From Cellulomonas pakistanensis (GTDB lineage: Bacteria > Actinomycetota > Actinomycetes > Actinomycetales > Cellulomonadaceae): 36,543 nucleotides of DNA. The notes beneath the pieces are model-generated. The model was not told where the DNA came from. It worked only from the letters and a program-made list of their open reading frames with translations, and ran no database searches. The stretch lies in assembly GCF_016862755.1 (NCBI RefSeq), contig NZ_BONO01000035.1, forward strand, positions 1 to 36,543. Direction: 5' to 3'. Shown here piece by piece: positions 27,963-36,086 of the stretch; positions within the stretch are counted from its first letter, which is position 1, and each line of letters begins with the position of its first letter. The position numbers and the translations under genes were made by a program.

Positions 27963-29012
27963 TCAGCGGCGCAGGACGACCTTGAGCGCGTCGTGCTGCC
28001 CGGCGCTGCCGAACACCCCGTAGGCCTCGTGCATCTGGTCGAGCGCGAACGTGTGCGTGCCCATGGACCGGATGTCCAGCGAGCCCTCGGCCACGAGGTC
28101 GAGCAGCATCGGGGCGGTCACGCCGTCGACCAGGCCCATCGTGATCGTGATGTTCTCGATCCAGAGGCGGTCGATCGGCAGCGTGACCGGGCGCCCGTGC
28201 ACGCCGATGTTCGCCACGTGCCCGTACGGCACCACGAGGTCGAAGGCCGCCTCCAGCGTCTGCGGGACGCCGACCGCCTCCATGACGACGTCGGCGCCGC
28301 GCCCGCCGCAGAGCGCCCGGACCTCGTCCTGCCAGCCCTCCGCGCCCGCGTGCACCGCGTGCGTCGCGCCGAAGTCCTGCACGGCCCGCTCGAGCCGGAA
28401 CGGGTCGAGGTCCACGGCGACCACCCGCCGCGCGCCGTGCAGGTGCGCCGTCGCCATCGCGGCGAGGCCGACGGGGCCCGCGCCGATGCACACGACGGAG
28501 TCGCCCGGCGAGACCGCGCCGTTGCGCACGCCCATCTCGTAGCCGGTCGGGAAGATGTCCGACAGGAAGATGACCTCCTCGTCGGACAGCCCCGGCGGCA
28601 CCCGGTGCAGCGAGGTGTCGCCGAACGGCACCCGCACGAGCTCGGCCTGCGTGCCGTCGACCAGGTGGCCGAGCACCCAGCCGATCCCGCCGACGGACTG
28701 GCAGTGGCTCGCCTGCCCGACGCGGCAGTACCGGCACGTGCCGCACGAGGTGATCGCCGGGACGACGACGCGGTCGCCCACCGCGAACTTGCCGACGGCC
28801 GAGCCGACCTCGACCACCGTGCCCACCGCCTCGTGGCCCAGCACCCGGCCGGGCGTCACGGCCGGCACGTCGCCCAGCAGGATGTGCAGGTCGGTGCCGC
28901 AGATGGTCGTCGTGTCGACCTGGACGACCACGTCCGTCGGGTCGACCGCGTGCGCGTCCGGCACGTCCTCCCACTCCTTGTGCCCGGGGCCGTGGTAGAC
29001 GAGAGCCTTCAT
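27963..29012 (-). CDS. Zinc-dependent alcohol dehydrogenase family protein
   Basis: A 349-aa medium-chain dehydrogenase. Catalytic zinc ligands Cys38 (ICGTDLH) and His60-Glu61 (GHEAVG) are present, as are the four structural zinc cysteines Cys90, 93, 96 and 104 (CGTCRYC...C). The NAD(P)-binding loop is GAGPVGLAAMA, and the acidic residue in VVAVDLDPFR favours NAD. The substrate is probably a small alcohol or aldehyde; it cannot be fixed from sequence. Good GAGAGG ribosome site before the ATG. Two GGGAC-N4-GTCCC palindromes 44 bp apart upstream look like DosR/DevR boxes, suggesting hypoxia or redox control. It lies downstream of sigA but is separated by the sigA terminator. Confidence 0.93.
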   Translation of the reverse strand: MKALVYHGPGHKEWEDVPDAHAVDPTDVVVQVDTTTICGTDLHILLGDVPAVTPGRVLGHEAVGTVVEVGSAVGKFAVGDRVVVPAITSCGTCRYCRVGQASHCQSVGGIGWVLGHLVDGTQAELVRVPFGDTSLHRVPPGLSDEEVIFLSDIFPTGYEMGVRNGAVSPGDSVVCIGAGPVGLAAMATAHLHGARRVVAVDLDPFRLERAVQDFGATHAVHAGAEGWQDEVRALCGGRGADVVMEAVGVPQTLEAAFDLVVPYGHVANIGVHGRPVTLPIDRLWIENITITMGLVDGVTAPMLLDLVAEGSLDIRSMGTHTFALDQMHEAYGVFGSAGQHDALKVVLRR

Positions 29013-29072
29013 CGTGCGTCCTCTCCGGCGGACGGGAGCGCCCGCCGTGCCAGGGTCCGCCTCGCCGTCGAG

Positions 29073-29086
29073 GGGACCTTCGTCCC
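29073..29086. promoter_or_regulatory. DosR/DevR-like box 1 upstream of alcohol dehydrogenase
   Basis: GGGACCTTCGTCCC is an inverted repeat of GGGAC around 4 bp, extended by one further G/C pair. It matches the arms and spacing of the mycobacterial DosR box (TTSGGGACTWWAGTCCCSAA). It lies about 61-74 bp before the ATG. Confidence 0.6.
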
Positions 29087-29116
29087 CCATTCACCTCCGG
29101 CCGCTGGCCGCTGAGT

Positions 29117-29130
29117 GGGACCGAGGTCCC
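29117..29130. promoter_or_regulatory. DosR/DevR-like box 2 upstream of alcohol dehydrogenase
   Basis: GGGACCGAGGTCCC has the same GGGAC-N4-GTCCC form, 44 bp (about four helical turns) from box 1, on the same face of the helix. Paired boxes are usual for this regulator. Confidence 0.6.
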
Positions 29131-29210
29131 GACCCGGACACCCGGGCGCGCCGAGGTGGGCCCTCCGGCCGGGCACCCACCCGTCGCCCGTCAGCGCCCG
29201 CCCCGCCCCG

Positions 29211-29262
29211 GGCACGACGAAGGGCCCGTCCCCCTCGCGGGAGACGGGCCCTTCGTCGTGCC
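29211..29262 (-). terminator. Strong terminator of sigA
   Basis: A perfect 20-bp stem: GGCACGACGAAGGGCCCGTC at 29211-29230 pairs with 29243-29262 around a 12-nt loop. It starts 4 bp after the sigA stop and insulates the alcohol dehydrogenase promoter from sigA transcription. Confidence 0.9.
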
Positions 29263-29265
29263 GGC

Positions 29266-30828
<1,563 letters not shown>

Positions 30829-30880
30829 GAATGACCTTTCGGCAGCAAGGGACCCGGTTCGGCGCATCGGGTACCTCGAT

Positions 30881-30886
30881 ATTGTA
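30881..30886 (-). promoter_or_regulatory. -10 element for sigA
   Basis: TACAAT on the minus strand, the closest match to TATAAT in the window, about 53 bp before the GTG start. It lies in an AT-richer island with a GGTAC/GTACC inverted repeat. No good -35 at 17 or 18 bp. Confidence 0.55.
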
Positions 30887-30976
30887 CCGGCCCGCACCCA
30901 CCACGGGATGCCCCCGGACGGGCGGCGAGGCCTCGGCCCGGCAGGCCGGATGACCTGTCGTAGGTGCTCAACGCGC

Positions 30977-31008
30977 GGCACCCGCCGAGGATTCCCGCGG
31001 CGGGTGCC
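30977..31008 (-). terminator. Hairpin upstream of the sigA promoter
   Basis: GGCACCCGCCG (30977-30987) pairs with CGGCGGGTGCC (30998-31008), loop 10 nt. It lies about 90 bp before the sigA -10 and about 310 bp after the stress-protein stop on the same strand, so it probably terminates upstream readthrough. Confidence 0.6.
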
Positions 31009-31188
31009 CGAGGTGGCGCGGGCGCCGGGCGCGGCGCGCTCCCGCCGCCCGGGCGCGTCGGTCGGTGGCGTGCCGGTCGCGCGGGTCGGCGCGTCGTCCG
31101 GGTCGGTCGCAGGCGTACCGGTCGGGCGCGGGTCGGCGCGCACGCCGGTCGGGGCGCAGGTCGGAGCCCGGGGTCGCCGTCGACCGGG

Positions 31189-31310
31189 CGCGCGGAACGG
31201 ACCGGACGCGCGGAACGGACCGGACGGGCGGAACGGACCGGACGGGCGGAACGGACCGGACGAGCGGAACGGGCCGGACGCGCGGAACGGACCGGACGGG
31301 CCGGACGCGC
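31189..31310. repeat. 18-bp tandem repeat array, six units plus a partial
   Basis: Six head-to-tail units at 31189, 31207, 31225, 31243, 31261 and 31279 follow CGNGCGGAACGGACCGGA, with variation mainly at the third base. A partial unit runs to about 31310, a few bases beyond the stop of the stress-protein gene. The period is a multiple of three, so frames stay open on both strands, but nothing supports coding. The 31030-31188 part of this 488-bp gap is GGTCG-rich with a looser duplication. Confidence 0.88.
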
Positions 31311-31316
31311 GGGGTG

Positions 31317-31715
31317 TCAGCTCGGGTCGGGCTTGACCGCCAGGACCGGGCACGGGGAGTCGAGCAGGATCCGCTGCGCGTTCGCGCCGAGGATGAGCTT
31401 GCCGACCGGGCTGCGACGCCGCAGCCCGATGACGATGAGCGTGGCGTCGGTCTCCTCCGCCGTGCCGATGAGCGACTCGGCGACGTCGCGGCCGCCGGCG
31501 ATGACGCGCACGTCGTGCGGCACGTCCCGCTCCTCCAGCGAGGCGCGGACCTCGTCGAGGGCCGTGGCGAGCTCGGCACGCTGCTCGTCGGTCTCGTCAC
31601 CGCGCTCGCTCACGACGACGACGAGCGGCTCCGACCGCCGCACCGCCTCGCCCGTCGCCGCGGTGAGGGCGGCACGCCCCTCGACCGTCGCCAGGTACCC
31701 GACCACGATGCTCAT
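31317..31715 (-). CDS. Universal stress protein family (UspA)
   Basis: A 132-aa single-domain protein starting [17 protein letters not shown]. It has the alpha/beta Usp fold: first strand [22 protein letters not shown] in the middle, and the late loop [27 protein letters not shown] followed by CPVLAVKP. The ATP-binding signature G-2X-G-9X-G(S/T) is degenerate: Arg replaces the second Gly and Ala follows the last one, so ATP binding is doubtful. ATG start with a GAGGAG ribosome site. Such genes are often in DosR regulons; I find no DosR-like box directly upstream of this one, though two exist before the dehydrogenase nearby. Confidence 0.92.
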   Translation of the reverse strand: MSIVVGYLATVEGRAALTAATGEAVRRSEPLVVVVSERGDETDEQRAELATALDEVRASLEERDVPHDVRVIAGGRDVAESLIGTAEETDATLIVIGLRRRSPVGKLILGANAQRILLDSPCPVLAVKPDPS

Positions 31716-31850
31716 CGATTGCTCCTCGCACGTGCGCTGTGCGTCCTCGCCGGCGCGCACCGGAGCGCCGTCGCGCGGGTGCGGGCCGTGGACCGTGCAC
31801 CGACCGTACCGGAACGCCCCCGGCCGCACGACCGGCGGCTGCGGACCCCG

Positions 31851-31887
31851 CCGGGCGCCCGCTGCAGCGCCCCGGGCGGGCGCCCGG
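31851..31887 (-). terminator. Hairpin terminator downstream of the DUF4192 gene
   Basis: CCGGGCGCCCGC (31851-31862) pairs with GCGGGCGCCCGG (31876-31887), loop 13 nt, 5 bp after the DUF4192 stop codon. Confidence 0.75.
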
Positions 31888-31892
31888 CGCGC

Positions 31893-33437
31893 TCAGCAGC
31901 GGCGACGCACCCAGCCCGGCGGGAGGCCCGCGCCGAGCGCGCGGTCGAGCAGCTCGGCGAGCCGGTGCCCCGGGTCGTGGTCGAGCGCGCGCTCCACGAG
32001 CACCGAGGCCCGCACCGCGTCGCCGTCCCACCACGCGAGGAGCGCCAGGAGGGTGAGGGCCGGCGCCTGCCGGTCGCGGCGGCCGTGCGCGACGACCGCC
32101 TCGAGCGCGACCCGGGCGGCGGCCGCGACGTCCTCCCGCGGCTCGCGGCCACGGTCGGGGTCGACGAGCACGTCCAGCGCGTCGCGCACGCGCTCGGAGA
32201 CCGTCATCGGCAGGTCGTCGCGCGGCGCGGCCGGGTCGTCGCCCGGCGCTCCGCCGCCCGAGCCGCGGTCGTCGGCGGCCGTCGCGTCGACGACGCCGTG
32301 GCCGGCACCGGGCCCGCCCGCGGAGCCCGTCCGGTCCTCCGCCCTCGCCGGGTCGTCCGTCCCCGCCGGGTCCTCCGCCCAGGCCGGGTCCTCCGTCCCC
32401 GCAGCGCCCTCCGCCCCCGGCTCCGTCCCCGTCGCCGCCCTGGCGACGTCCGGCGCCGGCTCAGCCGCACCCCCGCCGGACCACGCGTCCGCGGCGGGGT
32501 CGCGCGGCGGCGCCGGCAGACCCCCCGGCGCCGCCCGCAGCAGGGCGTCGGGCAGGTCGTCGCCGTCCGGGTCGACGAGGGTCAGCACGACGGCGTCCCG
32601 CACCACGGGGTCGAGCAGCGCCGCCTCCACCCGCCCGAGGGCGACCGCCGGCGGCGGCGCACCGAGGTCCGCCCGCGCCGCTTCCAGCACGCCGCGCCAG
32701 GCGGCGAGCGAGCGCTGCCGCCAGCGCAGCACGCCCGCCGCGTCCTGGGCGCGCAGGAGCCCGTCGAGCCAGCGGGCGCGCGCCGCGGCGGCGGAGCGGC
32801 GGCGTCCGGCGGGCGCGGCCCGGACGGCCCCGAGCGCGTCCCGGCTCGCGGCCACGCCGCCCCGCGGGCCCACGAGCCGCCCGGCGAGGACGCCGCCGGC
32901 CAGGTCCTCGAGCGGTCGCCCGCCGGGCGGGCAGCAGCCGCCGTCGCGGCAGTCGAGCCCGAGGTAGCGGCCGTGTCCGACGAACCAGACGGTGACCGGG
33001 CCGAGCTCGTCGGCGGCCCGCCGCGCGACCTCGGCGGCGCGCGCCGCCCGCGATCCCGGCGGCGGCCGGAGCCCGCGGTCGGGGTCCCGGGGGTCGTCCT
33101 CGTCCTCGTACACGACGGCGACGACCTCCGCCGCGCCGTCGGCCGCGAGGTGGGCGGCCACCCGGCGGAGCTCGCGCGGGCCGTCGCGGCCGAGCACGGC
33201 CGGCAGGTCCACGCGGGCGACCAGCCCCACCCGGCGGCCCGGAGCGCGCAGCGCTACGAGCACCACGGAGTCCTGCGGGTGGAACCCGAGCTGGTACGGC
33301 AGGAGGGCGAGCAGCTCGCGGGGGTGACCGAGGCGCAGCACGGTCCCCGGGTCGGGCGCGGCGCCGTCGCTCCGGGCGGGTTCGGGGGCGGGACGGTCGG
33401 GTGCAGGGCGGTCGAGCCCCGAGGTCGTGGTCGTCAT
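31893..33437 (-). CDS. DUF4192 family protein
   Basis: A 514-aa soluble protein. After a short Pro-rich lead, the conserved domain begins with LRLGHPRELLALLPYQLGFHPQDSVVLVAL, typical of actinobacterial DUF4192, followed by RVDLPAVLGRDGP, VVAVVYEDEDD and TVWFVGHGRYLGLDC. Residues ~325-400 form an acidic low-complexity linker with repeated EDPA-like units (TEDPAWAEDPAGTDDPARAED). The C-terminal ~110 residues are helical and resemble a TPR-like segment (LLALLAWWDGDAVRASVLVERALDHDP). Function unknown. The ATG start MTTTTSGLD is preceded by GTGGGG. Monocistronic, divergent from a lipoprotein gene. Confidence 0.87.
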   Translation of the reverse strand: MTTTTSGLDRPAPDRPAPEPARSDGAAPDPGTVLRLGHPRELLALLPYQLGFHPQDSVVLVALRAPGRRVGLVARVDLPAVLGRDGPRELRRVAAHLAADGAAEVVAVVYEDEDDPRDPDRGLRPPPGSRAARAAEVARRAADELGPVTVWFVGHGRYLGLDCRDGGCCPPGGRPLEDLAGGVLAGRLVGPRGGVAASRDALGAVRAAPAGRRRSAAAARARWLDGLLRAQDAAGVLRWRQRSLAAWRGVLEAARADLGAPPPAVALGRVEAALLDPVVRDAVVLTLVDPDGDDLPDALLRAAPGGLPAPPRDPAADAWSGGGAAEPAPDVARAATGTEPGAEGAAGTEDPAWAEDPAGTDDPARAEDRTGSAGGPGAGHGVVDATAADDRGSGGGAPGDDPAAPRDDLPMTVSERVRDALDVLVDPDRGREPREDVAAAARVALEAVVAHGRRDRQAPALTLLALLAWWDGDAVRASVLVERALDHDPGHRLAELLDRALGAGLPPGWVRRRC

Positions 33438-33548
33438 GGCCCCACCCGACCGCGCCGCGGCAGCCCGCCGCAGGGCCCGATCCTGCTGCCTGGGGACGCG
33501 ACGCCCGGACCGGGCTGTGGAGGAGTCGGTGCCCGCCCGCTGCGGCGC

Positions 33549-33554
33549 TACTGT
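33549..33554 (+). promoter_or_regulatory. -10 element for leaderless lipoprotein gene
   Basis: TACTGT followed by exactly 7 nt and a GTG codon; no ribosome site. Confidence 0.55.
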
Positions 33555-33561
33555 GGCGCCC

Positions 33562-34077
33562 GTGCTCCCCCGTGCCACCGCGTCCGTCGTCCTCCTCGCG
33601 CTCGTGGCAGTGGTCACGGCGGGCTGCACGGGCGGCGGGGACGGCTCGCCCGCCCCCACCGCGTCCGCGACCGCCGCCGTCCCGGCCCCGACGCCCGGCG
33701 AGTCGCTGCTGCCCAGCCCGACGTCGACCGGGTCCGCGGTGGGCGACCTCGCCCCGGGCTTCCCCACCGACCTGGTGTCCCCGCCCGAGGGCAGCGAGGT
33801 CCTCGTGTCGAGCGCCGACACCGACGACGCGTCCGGGCTGACGACGATCAGCCTCAACCTGCGCAGCCCGCTGTCGACGGACCAGCTCGTCGAGGCGGTG
33901 CGCGAGCCGCTGGCCGCCGCCGGCTTCGCCGAGACCGTCCAGGACCCCGGCGCGGCCGGGCTCGCCGCGTCGTCGACCTTCACCCGGGGCGAGGGCGGCG
34001 TGGAGCTGCTGACGCTCGGCGTGCTCGACCGGGACGGCGTGCGCACGCTGACGCTGGGCGGGACCGTCCGGCTGTGA
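33562..34077 (+). CDS. Putative secreted lipoprotein
   Basis: A 171-aa protein with a type II signal peptide: VLPRATASVVLLALVAVVTAGC, with Cys22 in a VTAGC lipobox as the lipidation and anchoring site. A Pro/Ser/Thr/Ala-rich linker follows (about 24-60), then a globular domain of about 105 residues (APGFPTDLVSPPEGSEVLVSS, STDQLVEAVREPLAAAGFAE, GVRTLTLGGTVRL). I do not recognise the domain. The GTG start is set by a leaderless-type -10 seven nt upstream; another in-frame GTG three codons earlier is possible. It ends 17 bp before the prenyl synthase gene, which has its own leaderless promoter. Confidence 0.8.
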   Translation: MLPRATASVVLLALVAVVTAGCTGGGDGSPAPTASATAAVPAPTPGESLLPSPTSTGSAVGDLAPGFPTDLVSPPEGSEVLVSSADTDDASGLTTISLNLRSPLSTDQLVEAVREPLAAAGFAETVQDPGAAGLAASSTFTRGEGGVELLTLGVLDRDGVRTLTLGGTVRL

Positions 34078-34082
34078 GGCCC

Positions 34083-34088
34083 TAGGCT
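34083..34088 (+). promoter_or_regulatory. -10 element for leaderless prenyl synthase gene
   Basis: TAGGCT followed by 6 nt and the GTG start, directly after the lipoprotein stop codon. Confidence 0.5.
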
Positions 34089-34094
34089 CGCCGG

Positions 34095-35213
34095 GTGAGC
34101 CCCGCCCCCGCACTCGTCGACGCCGAGGACCTCCGCACCCGGGTCGACGCCCTGCTCACGGAGCACGTCGAGCACCTGCTGCCCGAACTGGTCGCGTCCG
34201 GGTCGGGCGCCGCTCCGCTGGCGGAGGCGCTGCGCCGGATGCTCGCGGGCGGCAAGCGGCTGCGGGCCGCGTTCTGCTGGTGGTCGTGGCGCGCGCACGG
34301 CGGCGACCCGGACTCCCCGGAGGCGGCCGCGGTGCTCCGCGTGTGCGCCGCGCTCGAGCTGTTCCAGGCGGCCGCGCTGTTCCACGACGACGTCATGGAC
34401 GACTCCGACACCCGCCGCGGCGAGCCGGCCGCGCACCGGGCGTTCGCCACGCTGCACGCCGAGCGCGGCTGGTCCGGCGACGCCGGCACCTTCGGCCGCT
34501 CGGCGGCGATCCTGCTCGGCGACCTGGCCCTGGTCGCGAGCGAGCGCGAGTTCGTGCGCGCCGTCGCCGACCTGCCCGCCGACCGGCGCGACGCGGCCCA
34601 CGCGGTCTTCGAGGGCATGCGCACGGAGGTGACCGTCGGGCAGTACCTCGACCTGCTCGCCGAGGTGCTGCCGTGGGGCGAGGACCCGGCCGCCGACGAG
34701 GCCCGCGCGCGCGAGGTCATCGTCGCGAAGGCCGCCCGCTACTCCGTGGAGCACCCGCTGCTGCTCGGTGCGGTGCTCGCCGGCGCGGACGACGCCGCCC
34801 TCGCCGCGACGAGCGCCTACGGGCTGCCGCTCGGCGAGGCCTTCCAGCTGCGCGACGACCTGCTGGGCGTGTTCGGCGACCCTGCGACCACCGGCAAGCC
34901 CGCCGGCGACGACCTGCGGGAGGGCAAGCGGACCGTGCTCGTGGCGCGCGCGATGGCGCACGCACGGTCCGCCGGCGACGCCGACCTGGCGGCCGCGCTG
35001 CACGCCGGGCTCGGCGACCGCGGGCTGGACGACGACGCCTGCCGCGCGCTGGCCGCGCGGATCGAGGCCAGCGGGGCCGTCGCGGAGGTCGAGGCGCTCA
35101 TCGCCGACCTGGGCGACCGGGGCTTCGCGGCCCTCGCGCAGGCCCCGCTCACCGAGGAGGGGCGGGCGATGCTCGTCGCGCTCGGCCACGCGGCGGTCGA
35201 CCGCCGGGCCTGA
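34095..35213 (+). CDS. Polyprenyl (geranylgeranyl-type) diphosphate synthase
   Basis: Condenses isopentenyl diphosphate with an allylic diphosphate to make longer prenyl diphosphates. The 372-aa all-helical protein has GGKRLR at 52-57, the first Asp-rich motif DDVMD at 98-102, the KAARYSVEHPLLLGA helix, and the second Asp-rich region QLRDDLLGVFGD followed by GKPAGDDLREGKRT, a form common in actinobacterial IdsA-type enzymes. The residues before the first motif (ALELFQAAALFHDD) do not let me fix product chain length. GTG start, leaderless-type. It converges on the Rv2175c-like gene; Rv2173 (idsA2) and Rv2175c are also near neighbours in M. tuberculosis. Confidence 0.94.
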   Translation: MSPAPALVDAEDLRTRVDALLTEHVEHLLPELVASGSGAAPLAEALRRMLAGGKRLRAAFCWWSWRAHGGDPDSPEAAAVLRVCAALELFQAAALFHDDVMDDSDTRRGEPAAHRAFATLHAERGWSGDAGTFGRSAAILLGDLALVASEREFVRAVADLPADRRDAAHAVFEGMRTEVTVGQYLDLLAEVLPWGEDPAADEARAREVIVAKAARYSVEHPLLLGAVLAGADDAALAATSAYGLPLGEAFQLRDDLLGVFGDPATTGKPAGDDLREGKRTVLVARAMAHARSAGDADLAAALHAGLGDRGLDDDACRALAARIEASGAVAEVEALIADLGDRGFAALAQAPLTEEGRAMLVALGHAAVDRRA

Positions 35214-35250
35214 GACCCGCGCGGCGGCGCGCGCCGCTGCACCACGTCCA

Positions 35251-35280
35251 CCGCCCGCGCCGGACCACCGGCGCGGGCGG
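35251..35280. terminator. Bidirectional hairpin terminator
   Basis: A perfect 13-bp stem CCGCCCGCGCCGG (35251-35263) with 35268-35280 and a 4-nt loop, between the convergent prenyl synthase and Rv2175c-like genes. A second short palindrome, GCGGCGCGCGCCGC, lies at 35224-35237. Confidence 0.85.
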
Positions 35281-35285
35281 ACGCG

Positions 35286-35711
35286 TCAGAGCAGCGCCTG
35301 GGCCCGGCGCCGCACCTCGGTCTTGTGCCCGGCGCGCAGCGCGTCCACCGGCCGGCCGGGCAGCGACTCGTCCGGGGTGAACAGCCAGGCGACCGCCTCG
35401 GCGTCGGACATGCCGACGTCGCCGAGCACGGAGAGCGTGCCCTGCAGCGACGCGAGCACCGCCGCACGGGCGACGGTCGGCTCGTCGTCCTCGTACCCGC
35501 CGGCCTCGGCGGCGGGGTTGCGGGCGTCGACCGGCACCAGGAACGCGGCCGGCACGCTGAGCACGGGCGGGTCGCCGCGACGGACGCCGACGAGGCGACG
35601 CTCCTTGAGCAGGCGGCGGACCCGGCCGGCGTCGACGCCGAGCTCGTCCGCCACGTCGGGCACGGTCAGCCAGGAGTCGACCAGGTCATCGGGGTGGGGC
35701 TGCGCAGTCAC
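35286..35711 (-). CDS. Rv2175c-like DNA-binding protein
   Basis: A 141-aa protein with an N-terminal winged helix-turn-helix (DSWLTVPDVADELGVDAGRVRRLLKERRLVGVRRGDPP), like excisionase/MerR-type small HTH domains. The C-terminal domain of about 75 residues contains the family signature SVLGDVGMSDAEAVAWLFTPDESLPGRPVDALRAG. In M. tuberculosis Rv2175c binds DNA and is phosphorylated by the adjacent kinase PknL; no kinase gene lies inside this window. A Thr early in the sequence (VTAQPHPDD) could be a kinase site, but this is speculative. The GTG start follows TACGCT by 7 nt, so it is probably leaderless. Confidence 0.88.
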   Translation of the reverse strand: MTAQPHPDDLVDSWLTVPDVADELGVDAGRVRRLLKERRLVGVRRGDPPVLSVPAAFLVPVDARNPAAEAGGYEDDEPTVARAAVLASLQGTLSVLGDVGMSDAEAVAWLFTPDESLPGRPVDALRAGHKTEVRRRAQALL

Positions 35712-35718
35712 GCGGGCC

Positions 35719-35724
35719 AGCGTA
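35719..35724 (-). promoter_or_regulatory. -10 element for leaderless Rv2175c-like gene
   Basis: TACGCT on the minus strand with 7 nt to the GTG start and no ribosome site between. Confidence 0.55.
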
Positions 35725-35960
35725 CTGACCGGACGCGCGCGGGGCCGGGTCGACCGCCCGCGACCCGACCGCACCGGCGCACCACCCGCCCCGCGACCCC
35801 GACCGCTCAACGCCCGACCCCCGCGCCGCGACCCCGACGGCTCGCGGCCGGGACGGCGCGCGCACCGCCGCGTTCGCCCTGGTGGCGCAGCGCGCTCGCC
35901 CGGCCGTGTGAGGCGGGTGTCCGAAATGCCCTGGTCACTGCGCCAAAAGACTCCTCCGGC

Positions 35961-35989
35961 TTCCCACGCCTCACCCGGTGCACTACCGT
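35961..35989 (+). promoter_or_regulatory. Candidate promoter of the LysM gene
   Basis: TTCCCA (35961-35966), a 17-bp spacer and TACCGT (35984-35989). Transcription would start near 35997, giving a leader of about 90 nt. CGCCTCAC at 35967-35974, in the spacer, has an inverted partner GTGAGGCG at 35908-35915. The part of this 375-bp gap before 35900 shows nothing else. Confidence 0.45.
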
Positions 35990-35996
35990 CGCACTG

Positions 35997-36028
35997 GTCA
36001 CTTCAGTCACACGAGTCACACGAGTCAC
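35997..36028 (+). promoter_or_regulatory. Four tandem 9-bp GTCAC repeats, MtrA-like sites
   Basis: GTCAC occurs at 35997, 36006, 36015 and 36024, exactly 9 bp apart; the units are GTCACTTCA, GTCACACGA (twice) and GTCACGCGC. The 9-bp direct-repeat form and GTCACA core match the reported binding motif of the actinobacterial response regulator MtrA, which controls cell-wall hydrolase genes. The repeats lie 58-90 bp before a LysM protein start. Confidence 0.6.
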
Positions 36029-36086
36029 GCGCACCGGCGCGCAGCCAGCACCGCACCACGACGTCTCAGCACCAGGGGTCCCCACC

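Noticed and set aside
31189..31310. 18-bp array as a short CRISPR
   Set aside because: Units are head-to-tail with no spacers, so it is a tandem repeat.
30829..31353. Extension of the sigA frame through the 18-bp repeats
   Set aside because: The frame stays open only because an 18-bp repeat cannot introduce a stop in a fixed frame. The sigA start has its own ribosome site and a TACAAT -10.
35900..36086. c-di-AMP (ydaO-type) riboswitch before the LysM gene
   Set aside because: These riboswitches often precede actinobacterial cell-wall genes, but the conserved core segments are not present, and the inverted repeat here lies mostly upstream of the likely transcription start.
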